A DNA stretch of 64,000 nt from Campylobacteraceae bacterium. GTDB lineage: Bacteria; Campylobacterota; Campylobacteria; Campylobacterales; Campylobacteraceae. The translations under genes and the position numbers were made by a program. Below are positions 20,666 to 29,265 of this stretch, in pieces. Where the stretch lies: assembly GCA_031263195.1 (NCBI GenBank), contig JAISGD010000001.1:62001-126000 (forward strand), given 5' to 3'. Every line of letters begins with the position of its first letter. Position 1 is the first letter of the stretch. The notes beneath the pieces were generated by a model, which was given only the letters and a program-made list of their open reading frames with translations, did not search any database and had not been told where the DNA came from.

Positions 20666-22768
20666 ATGAAGATCAAAAGCCTTTACATAACATCTCTGGA
20701 ACCTTATTCGGGAACACTTTTTATCGGTATGGGTTTTATGGATATATTAAGGCGTAAAGTCAAAAACATAGCCTTTTTCAGACCTGTAGTTCTCTCAAAA
20801 GAAGAAGATAATATTACTTCATTTATGCTTAAATATTATAAACTTGATATGACAATTGAACAAGCTTTGGGATTTACTCTTGATGAAGTCAAATCCGCCG
20901 CCGCCAAAGGCAAACTGAGCGAGTTGACGCAAAGCCTTATAACTAAGTTTAAAGAGTTTGAGCAAAGATATGATTTTATCATATGCGAAGGTATTGAACG
21001 CTCTTTGCTCCCGGCAACTTTTGATTTTGATATCAATCTTGAGTTTGCGAAACATTTAGGCACTCCTGTTGTCAATATTATAAACGGTAAAGAACGCGAA
21101 ACAGAACAAATAGCCGAAGCTGTAAATATAGAAGCTAATATCATCAAAAATTCTGACTGTACACATTTTAACACTTTTATCAACCGCCTTAATATAGATA
21201 CTCTCAAAGAGTTAAAAACAAACAAAAAAGAGTTGTTCCAAACAAGCGTACCTATATATATGTTACCTGAAGCAGAAGATTTAAACAGTCCAACGATCGA
21301 GGATATCAGAAACGCTTTAAAATGCAAATTTGTTTTCGGCAAAAAAGAGGACTTGCGCCGTGTAGTAAAGCAAATAAGGATTATCTCAACTACTATAGAC
21401 ACTATGCTTACATTTCTCAAAGAAGGTGACCTTATCATTACCGGAGGCGATAGGTCGGATATCATTTTGGCAGCTATTATGGCGAACAATTCAGGTGCTT
21501 ATCCGATGATAGCAGGTATTCTTTTAAGCGGCAATGTACTGCCCAAAAGCTCATTTTTAAAACTCATAGAGGGTTTCCCAAAAATATCCATTCCCATTTT
21601 AAGCTCGGAGGGCGATACTATCTCGACTCTAATGAAAACAAAAGATATACAACCGCAGATTAAGCCGGCAAATGAACGTAAAATAGCTCTTATGTCGGGA
21701 CTGTTCAATAAATATGTAAAAATCAATGAGATAGAGAAAAACATAGATGCTGCAAATGCTCCTGCGGCAATGACACCGATTATGTTTGAGCATACTCTCT
21801 TTGAAAGAGCCAGACAAAATAGACAAAGAATTGTTCTGCCCGAAAGCAATGACGATAGAATCTTACGAGCAAGCGAAATACTTTTAAGGCGCGATGTTGC
21901 TGACATTATACTCTTGGGTAAACCGGAAGATGTCGCGCAAAGAGCTTCGAGTCTCGGTATAGACATCAAGAAAGCAACAGTCATTGAACCGGAAAAATCC
22001 ACATTTATGGAACAATATATATACGATTTTTACGAACTGCGCAAATCAAAAGGCATAACATTCGAACAAGCTCGCGAAATAATGCAAGATTGCAGTTACT
22101 TCGGCACAATGATGGTTTATAAAGGCGATGCTGACGGTATGGTATCCGGTGCAGTACACACTACCAGCGATACTATACGTCCCGCTTTACAGATTATTAA
22201 AACAAAACCCGGCATTTCTATTATCTCAAGTATATTTTTTATGTGTCTCGATACTAAAGTGCTTGTTTACGGCGATTGTGCGGTAAATAAAGATCCAAGC
22301 GCGGAAGAGCTTGCACAAATCGCCATATCTTCGGCCGATACTGCAAAAAGTTTCGGCATAGAGCCAAAAGTCGCTATGCTCTCCTACTCCACAGGAGATT
22401 CGGGCAGCGGTGAAGAGGTAGAAAAAGTAAGACTTGCTGCAAAACTTGCTAAAAAAAGCCATCCTGGCCTCTTAATAGAGGGACCTATTCAATATGACGC
22501 TGCGATAGACCCGATTGTAGCCAAGACAAAACTGCCTGATAGTAAAGTAGCGGGGAACGCCAGCGTATTTGTATTTCCGGATTTAAATACCGGCAATAAC
22601 ACTTACAAAGCAGTCCAGCGCTCATCAAATGCTTTAGCTATAGGTCCGGTACTTCAGGGGCTTAAAAAACCAGTCAATGATTTAAGTCGTGGTTGTCTTG
22701 TAGCAGACATAGTAAATACAGTCGTCATCACCGCCATCCAAGCGGCCCAAATCAAAACGGAGCAATAA
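20666..22768 (+). CDS. pta: Phosphate acetyltransferase (long form)
   Basis: Interconverts acetyl-CoA and acetyl phosphate. The 700-residue protein is the long three-domain form: an N-terminal BioD-like P-loop-fold domain with an eroded P-loop (SLEPYSGTLF), a DRTGG domain at about 205-320, and the C-terminal PTA/PTB catalytic domain from about 375 (RQNRQRIVLPESNDDRIL ... VAMLSYSTGDSGSG ... IEGPIQYDAA). It is followed after one base by ackA, forming the acetate module. In these bacteria it may serve overflow, ATP gain or acetate uptake. Confidence 0.96.
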   Translation: MKIKSLYITSLEPYSGTLFIGMGFMDILRRKVKNIAFFRPVVLSKEEDNITSFMLKYYKLDMTIEQALGFTLDEVKSAAAKGKLSELTQSLITKFKEFEQRYDFIICEGIERSLLPATFDFDINLEFAKHLGTPVVNIINGKERETEQIAEAVNIEANIIKNSDCTHFNTFINRLNIDTLKELKTNKKELFQTSVPIYMLPEAEDLNSPTIEDIRNALKCKFVFGKKEDLRRVVKQIRIISTTIDTMLTFLKEGDLIITGGDRSDIILAAIMANNSGAYPMIAGILLSGNVLPKSSFLKLIEGFPKISIPILSSEGDTISTLMKTKDIQPQIKPANERKIALMSGLFNKYVKINEIEKNIDAANAPAAMTPIMFEHTLFERARQNRQRIVLPESNDDRILRASEILLRRDVADIILLGKPEDVAQRASSLGIDIKKATVIEPEKSTFMEQYIYDFYELRKSKGITFEQAREIMQDCSYFGTMMVYKGDADGMVSGAVHTTSDTIRPALQIIKTKPGISIISSIFFMCLDTKVLVYGDCAVNKDPSAEELAQIAISSADTAKSFGIEPKVAMLSYSTGDSGSGEEVEKVRLAAKLAKKSHPGLLIEGPIQYDAAIDPIVAKTKLPDSKVAGNASVFVFPDLNTGNNTYKAVQRSSNALAIGPVLQGLKKPVNDLSRGCLVADIVNTVVITAIQAAQIKTEQ

Positions 22769-22769
22769 A

Positions 22770-23963
22770 ATGAAAATACTTGTAATCAACTCAGGCAGTT
22801 CCTCTATAAAGTTTCAACTCTTTTCAATGAAAGAGCGCAAAGTTTTGGCTTCAGGCTTGATTGAGCAGATAGGTGAACCTTTGGGTAAAGTTAAATTAAA
22901 TTCATCGCACCACAAAGAGCCGGTAACGCAAAAACTTGCGATACCAACCCACGAACACGGCATAGAGATAATCTCATCATTTTTGATTGACAGTAAAATT
23001 ATCAAAAGTCTTGATAATTTGGATGGTATAGGACATAGAGTTGTGCATGGCGGAAAATTTAATGAATCACAATTAATTGATGATAATATTATGCAAGAAA
23101 TTATTAACAACACACCTCTTGCGCCTATTCACAGTCCTGCCAATATAGCCGGTATCAAAGCTGCTGAAATTGAAGCGCCAAACGTCCCTCAAGTAGCGGT
23201 ATTTGACACGGCATTTCATCAAACAATGCCTCCATATGCTTATACATACGCCCTACCGTATGATTTATGCAAAAGACTTCATATCAGACGTTACGGTTTT
23301 CACGGCACTTCACATAAATATATTGCCGAAGAGGCGTCAAAAATACTCAAAAAACCGCTTAGCAAATGTAACTTTATCACACTTCATCTTGGTAATGGCA
23401 CAAGTGCAGCAGCCATCAAAAATGGTAAATGTATCGACACAAGTATGGGGCTTTCGCCTTTGGAAGGGCTTATTATGGGTACGAGAAGCGGTGATTTGGA
23501 TCCTGCCATCATATTTTATTTGGAGAGGATGGAAAAATTAAAACCATATGAAATTGATATGCTTTTAAATAAACAGAGCGGTTTAAAAGGTATCTGCGGT
23601 ACAAATGATTTGCGCGAAGTGCAAGACAAGATGAGTAGCGGTGATGAGAGAGCTAAACTTGCATTTGATATGTTTTGCTATCGTATAAAAAAATATATCG
23701 GTGCATACTATGCTATTTTAGGGCGTGTGGACGCGATAATTTTTACGGGCGGTATTGGTGAAAACTCCGCAAGCGTACGGTATCAATCCTGCAAAGATTT
23801 ATCGCATTGCGGTATTTTAATTGATAAAAAGAAAAACGACAAAAATAGCACACACATTGAAAGCAGGAGTGAGGTAAAAATACTTGTTGTACCAACTAAT
23901 GAGGAACTTGAAATAGCCAAACTCACAGAATACATCATTCAAAAAAACAGTAAGGCAAATTGA
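22770..23963 (+). CDS. ackA: Acetate kinase
   Basis: Transfers phosphate between acetyl phosphate and ADP. 397 residues of the ASKHA fold. Signature 1 NSGSSSIKFQLF is at 6-17, signature 2 HFDTAFH-like VAVFDTAFHQTMP near 145, GTSHKYI, GNGTSAAAIKNGK near 210 and the FTGGIGENSASVR phosphate-binding stretch near 325. Full length. Its TGA stop overlaps a possible small ORF with a TTG start. Confidence 0.97.
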   Translation: MKILVINSGSSSIKFQLFSMKERKVLASGLIEQIGEPLGKVKLNSSHHKEPVTQKLAIPTHEHGIEIISSFLIDSKIIKSLDNLDGIGHRVVHGGKFNESQLIDDNIMQEIINNTPLAPIHSPANIAGIKAAEIEAPNVPQVAVFDTAFHQTMPPYAYTYALPYDLCKRLHIRRYGFHGTSHKYIAEEASKILKKPLSKCNFITLHLGNGTSAAAIKNGKCIDTSMGLSPLEGLIMGTRSGDLDPAIIFYLERMEKLKPYEIDMLLNKQSGLKGICGTNDLREVQDKMSSGDERAKLAFDMFCYRIKKYIGAYYAILGRVDAIIFTGGIGENSASVRYQSCKDLSHCGILIDKKKNDKNSTHIESRSEVKILVVPTNEELEIAKLTEYIIQKNSKAN

Positions 23964-24067
23964 AAACCACCATACTAAAGACAATTCCTTTAGCCAATAA
24001 AATTTTAAAAACAATGCAATACGGCAAATACAATGTTGCCGGACGAGCGCTAAAACATCTGAGATAA
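23960..24067 (+). CDS. Possible 35-residue basic small ORF coupled to ackA
   Basis: A TTG overlapping the ackA stop (TTGA) opens a 35-codon frame to TAA at 24067, with AAGG five bases upstream. The product starts MKTTILKTIPLANKILK, passes QYGKYNVAGRALK and is strongly basic, with an amphipathic look. It nearly fills the otherwise empty 127-base gap before the convergent murF gene. The only evidence is the overlap, the ribosome-binding-like bases and the plausible composition, so it may be chance. Confidence 0.35.
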   Translation: MKTTILKTIPLANKILKTMQYGKYNVAGRALKHLR

Positions 24068-24090
24068 AAGTTTAAAAATTTCTATTTCAG

Positions 24091-25590
24091 CTACATATAA
24101 GTCGAGGTATCGTTTGAAAATAGTATCAAATCCCCAGCTTTCGTATTTTGCGCCAATACAGTTGTAAGCTGCGATTTGTCGGATAAGACTATCTTATGAG
24201 CATGTGAAATCGTTTGACTGAGTATTTGTGCATTCACGCTTCCTGTGATAATAATAACATCAAATACCTTGTCCATGATTCTGGCGAGCTTTTCATTCTC
24301 CTCTTTTGTACTCTCAACAATGCCCGGTGTTATCAAAACTTTTCTGCCCTCATATGTTTTGACCAGCTCATAAGAACTTTTCATGCCTTCAAAATTGCCG
24401 TTAAAACTATCGTCAAGTATGATTTTGCCATTGGAATCTATTCTTTGCAAGCGATGCTCCACACTATTTACGGAGTTAACAGCTTTTTGTATCTCTTCAA
24501 TCTTTAGCCCAAGGTATAAAGCCGCATGCACGCAAGCAGCAAGATTAACAGTATTAAAGCTTCCCAACAGTTTAGTTTGGAACTCTACCGTTTTTCTGCC
24601 TATCTTCATAGAAAATCTTGTTCCGCTCAAATCAGCTTCTATACTATTTATCTCATGTCCGAATATACTTATACGCCTATCTTCGTTTGGATTAACATTC
24701 AGGCTTTCATGAATAAAGGCTTTGAGAAGTTTAGGCGAAGAGATAAGTTCCATCTTTGTATCGCGTATTGCTTCCAAACTCTTAAAATACTCTATATGCT
24801 GTGCTCCGATTTGACCGATAATAGCTATGTCAGGTTCTAGAAATTCGGCAATTTCACTTATATCGCCACTCTCTCTTGCTCCTGCTTCAGCAATGTAAAT
24901 CTGCGTATTTAAAGGCAATGTTGTATTTATATCCTGTATAAGTCCCATGATAGTATTGACACTGCGAGGTGTTTTGTAGCAGTTGTATTTAATCGACAGG
25001 ATATGATATAGAAAATTTTTAATACTTGTCTTGCCATAACTTGCCGTAATAGCTACAACACGCAGATTTTTAATTGATTTGAGTTTTCTTCCGGCTTCAT
25101 ATTTGTAATAAAAAAACAGTATCTTCTCATACAAAAAGCTGACAAAAATAGCGATAAAAAGCGGCATTACAACAGCAGGAGATTGTAAAAACGGATATTG
25201 TTTTGGCGATAGAAAAAACAGCATATCTGCAAATAATATAGTTATGGACAAAAATAAAAAAAAGCGTTTGACTCTTTTGGTAAATTGCAATGGCTTGTCA
25301 AGCTTGCTATTCCAAAACAGTAGCGCAAGCGGATAGAGTATAAAAAGATAATATAAAAAACCGTCATCATAAAATAATATAAAATAATATAACGCCAGCG
25401 GCAATATAAAAAAAAGTAAGTGCCACAAAGGTTTATTGTAGTGAAAAATAGTTCTAAGCGGTCTATACGAATACCACTGCATAGCGCTTAAGATATAGTA
25501 TCCCAAGGCAAAAACAAATGTTGCATGCGTAAGAAATATTAACGCAATAAAAAATATGTGCATTATTGATTGCAATGTTAAAGCAGTCAT
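24091..25590 (-). CDS. murF: MurF-like UDP-MurNAc-tripeptide D-Ala-D-Ala ligase with membrane N-terminus
   Basis: Adds D-Ala-D-Ala to the UDP-MurNAc-tripeptide. Residues from about 175 form the Mur ligase ATP-binding core: VVAITASYGKTSIKNFL near 178-194 (GKT/S P-loop), SVNTIMG near 208, AEAGARESGDI near 228, IGAQHIEYF, and a C-terminal ligase domain with VEHRLQ and LDDSFNGN. The first ~170 residues are not the usual UMP-binding Mur domain: they form about five to six hydrophobic helices (for example MHIFFIALIFLTHATFVFAL and LWHLLFFILPLALYYFILFY). The same plan is, from memory, found in other Campylobacterota MurF proteins. It overlaps the hydrolase gene upstream by 4 bases. Confidence 0.85.
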   Translation of the reverse strand: MTALTLQSIMHIFFIALIFLTHATFVFALGYYILSAMQWYSYRPLRTIFHYNKPLWHLLFFILPLALYYFILFYDDGFLYYLFILYPLALLFWNSKLDKPLQFTKRVKRFFLFLSITILFADMLFFLSPKQYPFLQSPAVVMPLFIAIFVSFLYEKILFFYYKYEAGRKLKSIKNLRVVAITASYGKTSIKNFLYHILSIKYNCYKTPRSVNTIMGLIQDINTTLPLNTQIYIAEAGARESGDISEIAEFLEPDIAIIGQIGAQHIEYFKSLEAIRDTKMELISSPKLLKAFIHESLNVNPNEDRRISIFGHEINSIEADLSGTRFSMKIGRKTVEFQTKLLGSFNTVNLAACVHAALYLGLKIEEIQKAVNSVNSVEHRLQRIDSNGKIILDDSFNGNFEGMKSSYELVKTYEGRKVLITPGIVESTKEENEKLARIMDKVFDVIIITGSVNAQILSQTISHAHKIVLSDKSQLTTVLAQNTKAGDLILFSNDTSTYM

Positions 25591-26315
25591 TTGTCTTCCT
25601 TTAAGATATCCATTGTCAGCTCTTCTATGATTTTACTTTTATCCAAAAAGAAAAAATGGTCTCCGTCAAGCATATGAAGCATTGAATTTTTAACAAAAGT
25701 TTTTATCCTGAAAGCGGCGGCAGGAGGCGTAACAGTATCATTTTTACCCCAAAATATAACCGCCCTGCCACCATAATCTCTAAAATGCTCGCTCATATCT
25801 TCATCTACGACTTTTTTAAATGTCTCATACATCACGATATTCATACCCCTAACATCTCTTGAGGCAAAAAGTGTGTAAAATTTACCCAAACCCAAAAATT
25901 TAAACATTTTAAAAAGCTTTATCTTAAAGCGCACGGAAAATCTTTTAGGAAGTATTATGCCTGCACTGCTAAGCAAAACAAGTGTTTTTGGATTCAAAAG
26001 CAGAGCTATTTTACCGCCAAGACTATGTCCGATAATAATTTGCGGGGCTTTACCGATAGAATGCAAAAACTTTTTTATTATCTCTTTTATATCATAGGAG
26101 TTCATCGCCTTGCTGACAGATGAACCGCCAAAACCCGGAAAATCAAGATATATATGGCAATAATCTTTAAAAAAAGTTCCAAAAGAGTTTTTCATTAACT
26201 CTTTATTGGCGCCCCAGCCATGTAAAAAAAGGATAGACTCTTCTCTCTCTTGATTTAAAAACAGATACGAAAGATTAAGTTGCGTACCTTTAAAATTAAC
26301 TGTTTTTATTGCCAT
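25587..26315 (-). CDS. Alpha/beta hydrolase
   Basis: 242 residues of the alpha/beta-hydrolase fold. Visible are the oxyanion-hole motif LHGWG near 32, the nucleophile elbow GHSLGGK near 98, an Asp in WGKNDTVTPP near 192 and a His in LDGDHFFF near 222. The substrate is not predictable; such enzymes in this position are annotated as putative hydrolases in relatives. It lies between murF and the Phd-like gene in the same operon, with a 4-base overlap to murF and no gap upstream. Confidence 0.85.
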   Translation of the reverse strand: MAIKTVNFKGTQLNLSYLFLNQEREESILFLHGWGANKELMKNSFGTFFKDYCHIYLDFPGFGGSSVSKAMNSYDIKEIIKKFLHSIGKAPQIIIGHSLGGKIALLLNPKTLVLLSSAGIILPKRFSVRFKIKLFKMFKFLGLGKFYTLFASRDVRGMNIVMYETFKKVVDEDMSEHFRDYGGRAVIFWGKNDTVTPPAAAFRIKTFVKNSMLHMLDGDHFFFLDKSKIIEELTMDILKEDK

Positions 26316-26540
26316 TTAAACTCTATTTCTATTTTTTGCGTAGATTTTTTCTAAAACATTGAGTGCGTTTTTTAACTTCTCATACTCTTTAAAATCCACC
26401 AATACAGCTCTAAAATGACTATTTTTGACAATAACGGCATGCTCAATTTCGCGGGAGCTGACCTTTTTTAATACAGAGCTGAAATCCCTTACCATCTCTG
26501 TTGCTGTAAATATCTCCTCTTTATTATAGAAAGTAGCCAT
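26316..26540 (-). CDS. Phd/YefM-like antitoxin-fold protein without a toxin gene
   Basis: 74 residues resembling the Phd/YefM antitoxin fold: a hydrophilic N-terminus leading to TATEMVRDFSSVLKKVSSREIEHAVIVKN (DNA-binding type beta-alpha-alpha-beta core), RAVLVDFKEYEKL, and a basic C-terminal helix. It abuts the hydrolase gene (no intergenic base) and lies 54 bases after ddl. No RelE/ParE/Doc-like toxin neighbour exists. A homologous small protein occurs at the same place in C. jejuni as I recall, so it is probably a conserved regulator rather than half of a broken toxin pair. AGAGG five bases before the ATG supports the start. Confidence 0.7.
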   Translation of the reverse strand: MATFYNKEEIFTATEMVRDFSSVLKKVSSREIEHAVIVKNSHFRAVLVDFKEYEKLKNALNVLEKIYAKNRNRV

Positions 26541-26594
26541 AAAAACCTCTTTTAGGTAGAATATTGCGTAAAATTTTACACGATTTTTTTGAAA

Positions 26595-27632
26595 TTACGC
26601 TTTACCTTTAGCGGATTGGATAGAATTGATATATTTATACTCAATGGCAATTTTTTTGCGTTTAGGGAGTGAACGTGCCAAATCCTGCACAAGCGCATCA
26701 AACTCCTCAAAAAGATAGTTTGCCAAAGAGCCCGGATTTGGATTTATCTCATTTAAGTAGATTTTATTTTTTACAAGGAAAAAGTCGCACCGTATGATAG
26801 CTCCTTCAAAAAGCGGCTCGTAAATAAGTTTAAAAATTTTTCTCATTTCCTCGTTTCTTATCTCCGTGAGTCTTGCTTTGTAAACCTTAGCTGTCCTCGA
26901 AAAATCAAGATACTTTTTATCAAAATCCAAAATCAACTCTTTTTGCGGTTCTTCTATGATAGAGTAGCGCACAGTATCGCCTATTTTACAACCTGCTATA
27001 TTATATTCCGCCACTCCTTCCATAAACGGCTCTACCAATACCTCATCATCAAACTCAAAAGCTACATCCAAAGCATATTCAAGTTCTTTCGGTTCTCTCA
27101 CTACGCTAACGCCTATAGAGCTGCCAAGCCTTAACGGTTTGATGATAACAGGCAAAGCGATAGTAATGTTGGGATTGTCTTTACTTATGACTTCATAATC
27201 AAGCGTTTTAACGCCAACGGCTTTAGCGTATAATTTTGTGAAAAACTTATTGTAACTAAGAACGCTTGCTTCTATATTCGGGCCTATATAATCAATACCG
27301 AAAAAGTCAAAAAGCGCGGCGATTTTACCATCTTCACCGTCACAACCATGTATAATATTGATAGCGCAGTCAAACTCCACCTTGCGTTCTTTAAAGAGTT
27401 TGGTATAATAAAAACCGCCTCTTTTTAGTGTAAGTTTTGTATCGTTTAGATATTTACCGTCGCTGAAACGCTTTGAGTTTATCTCTGATGTCGGTATCAA
27501 ATAAAAGTTGCGGTTTTTGTCACAAAATATGTATACAAGCTCGCAAAAAATTACCTTTTTAAGAGCTATGGCGCTTACTATGCTTATCTCATGCTCAAAA
27601 CTCTCTCCGCCGAAAATAATAGCCAATTTCAT
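26595..27632 (-). CDS. ddl: D-alanine--D-alanine ligase
   Basis: ATP-grasp enzyme making the D-Ala-D-Ala dipeptide used by the adjacent MurF. Visible are the N-terminal LAIIFGGESFEHEISIVSA motif, PVIIKPLRLGSSIGVSVV near 160, and the C-terminal RCDFFLVKNKIYLNEINPNPG metal/ATP site. I start at the second ATG of an ATGATG pair (27632), five bases after GAGGA, giving 345 residues, slightly long for the family. A longer frame to 27710 would invade ruvA and add no conserved residues. Confidence 0.94.
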   Translation of the reverse strand: MKLAIIFGGESFEHEISIVSAIALKKVIFCELVYIFCDKNRNFYLIPTSEINSKRFSDGKYLNDTKLTLKRGGFYYTKLFKERKVEFDCAINIIHGCDGEDGKIAALFDFFGIDYIGPNIEASVLSYNKFFTKLYAKAVGVKTLDYEVISKDNPNITIALPVIIKPLRLGSSIGVSVVREPKELEYALDVAFEFDDEVLVEPFMEGVAEYNIAGCKIGDTVRYSIIEEPQKELILDFDKKYLDFSRTAKVYKARLTEIRNEEMRKIFKLIYEPLFEGAIIRCDFFLVKNKIYLNEINPNPGSLANYLFEEFDALVQDLARSLPKRKKIAIEYKYINSIQSAKGKA

Positions 27633-27648
27633 CATATTCCTCACAATA

Positions 27649-28203
27649 TTATTGAAGTTTAGAAAGAGCCTCTTTAATGAGCTCTTGAGTATCGACGCCT
27701 TTGCAGGCAAACAAAACCGCCTTTATTTTATCACTCTTAAATCCCAATGCCTCAAGGGCAAGTCTTGCTTCCATTTGGCTCTGACTTGAAGCGTTAAGTC
27801 CGCTCTCTAAGACAAATTCGCCAAGTTCCACTAAAATCCTCTTTGCACTTTTGAGCCCAATGCCAGGCACTTTCACAAAAGTATTAGCATCCGATGAAGC
27901 AAGAGCTTTCGCAAATTCTTCAGGCGTTATCGTGGAACAAACAGCAAGTGCGGTCGCCGTGCCTATACCGTTTAATTTTATAAGTTGCTCAAACATTCTC
28001 TGTTCATCTTTATTTAAAAAGCCAAACAGCAGATCCGCGTCATCTCTTATAATCTGTGTGATATTCAACTCTATCACATCTTGTTGTATGGCTGCGGCGC
28101 AATGCAGTGAAACAGCCACTTTGTAAGTTACGCCGCTAAGTGTTTTAAGGTATATAAACGCCGGCTCTTTTTTGACTACGCGCCCTTCAATGGCTGCTAT
28201 CAT
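27649..28203 (-). CDS. ruvA: Holliday junction branch migration protein RuvA
   Basis: 184 residues. N-terminal OB-fold (MIAAIEGRVVKKEPAFIYLKT), a tandem helix-hairpin-helix middle domain with LNGIGTATALAVC near 73 and VPGIGLKSAKRILVEL near 108, and a C-terminal three-helix domain (ARLALEALGFKSDKIKAVLF) that contacts RuvB. It is separated from ddl by 16 bases and from the FapA-like gene by 2, inside a cell-wall operon. Confidence 0.95.
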   Translation of the reverse strand: MIAAIEGRVVKKEPAFIYLKTLSGVTYKVAVSLHCAAAIQQDVIELNITQIIRDDADLLFGFLNKDEQRMFEQLIKLNGIGTATALAVCSTITPEEFAKALASSDANTFVKVPGIGLKSAKRILVELGEFVLESGLNASSQSQMEARLALEALGFKSDKIKAVLFACKGVDTQELIKEALSKLQ

Positions 28204-28205
28204 AG

Positions 28206-29129
28206 TTACTCTTTTTTATTGATTTTTATTTCGAATTCACCATTTGCGTCAAGCAAAAGTTCGCAATTATACCACAAATATATTTCGGCAGCATTTTCAT
28301 TATTTAACGGATGATATGACAAGTCACATTTGGGCAAAGAAAATGTGATTTTATTACCGTCTTTCCAAGTAGAATTACAAATAACTTTTTGCGAATATAC
28401 AAATTCTCCCTCTTCCAGATAAGCCTTAAACTCTGCTGTAGCGATGTCTATGTGCGTTTTTAAACTTTCAGTCATATTTGTCAACTGCTGATAACTCTTG
28501 CTTAAAATATCAAATTCTCTTACTTTTACCAATAGTTCGCTATCTGGAATTTTCCCTTCAGCTCTTATAAGTTTAATCTTTGCACGGCAACCTTGAGCAT
28601 CCAAAAGCTTGTTTTCTACTTCCAAACGCTTTGAATAAACCATTTTTTGGGTCTTTTCAAACTCCTTTTTGTAAAACATTATCTTTTCATAAAGGGTCGA
28701 CACGGCATTATATTTTTCTACATCAAAAATCGGCTTTAGTGTTATAGTATTTTTCGCACCGTCTATTTTATCTATTTCTATAATATCCGCACCGATAAGT
28801 CTATTTCTTGAGCCAATTTTTTTGATGTGTATATAATTTGCCTCTATAACGCCATTTTCCATAAAATCAATATTGACGGTATTGGCGCATATTTTACCGC
28901 CTTTGAGATATTTTACTTTTATATCGCCGCCCTCAATGACGCCTTGATGAGTATGTATATCGGCATATTCGGCGTTTATATAAGATGTTTTATGAGTTGT
29001 CTTTTTAATCTCAACTTGAAGAGCCTGTACGCTGTTGCCGCTTTTTAAATGAGTCGCCGTAAAATACTTTTCATTACTCTTGTTCAAGCTATTTTTATTG
29101 CTAAAGTTGATTATACTAAGAAATTTCAA
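28206..29129 (-). CDS. FapA-like (DUF342) protein, short form
   Basis: 307 residues. The middle part (about 45-135) has a right-handed beta-helix-like run of short strands (YADIHTHQGVIEGGDIKV, GGKICANTVNIDFM, GVIEANYIHIKKIGS), followed by a long coiled coil (about 145-225) and a small C-terminal strand domain. This matches the C-terminal half of the DUF342/FapA family, linked elsewhere to polar flagella and to membrane-proximal scaffolds. The N-terminal half of long FapA proteins is missing. A similar gene lies next to murJ in C. jejuni as I recall. Function unknown. Confidence 0.65.
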   Translation of the reverse strand: MKFLSIINFSNKNSLNKSNEKYFTATHLKSGNSVQALQVEIKKTTHKTSYINAEYADIHTHQGVIEGGDIKVKYLKGGKICANTVNIDFMENGVIEANYIHIKKIGSRNRLIGADIIEIDKIDGAKNTITLKPIFDVEKYNAVSTLYEKIMFYKKEFEKTQKMVYSKRLEVENKLLDAQGCRAKIKLIRAEGKIPDSELLVKVREFDILSKSYQQLTNMTESLKTHIDIATAEFKAYLEEGEFVYSQKVICNSTWKDGNKITFSLPKCDLSYHPLNNENAAEIYLWYNCELLLDANGEFEIKINKKE

Positions 29130-29187
29130 AAATTACCCCATTAATTTATATATATAAAAAACATATAATTTTACAGCATTTTTCATT

Positions 29188-29207
29188 AATCATAATTAAA
29201 TATGATT
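29188..29207. repeat. Inverted repeat in the fapA-like/murJ divergent gap
   Basis: AATCATA, 6 bases, TATGATT. It lies in a 136-base divergent promoter region just upstream of a TATACT element (29226-29231) that could serve murJ. It could be an operator, but the AT-rich background makes chance plausible. Confidence 0.3.
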
Positions 29208-29265
29208 GATTTAACCTACTTTTGATATACTAACAGACTAATTTCAAGTTTATATATAAGTTAAA

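Noticed and set aside
26316-26540. A complete toxin-antitoxin pair with the hydrolase as toxin
   Set aside because: The neighbour is a normal alpha/beta hydrolase with a complete catalytic triad, and the order is conserved with cell-wall genes in relatives.
27633-27710. A 26-residue N-terminal extension of ddl
   Set aside because: It lies inside ruvA, is not part of the ATP-grasp family start, and GAGGA marks the ATG at 27632.
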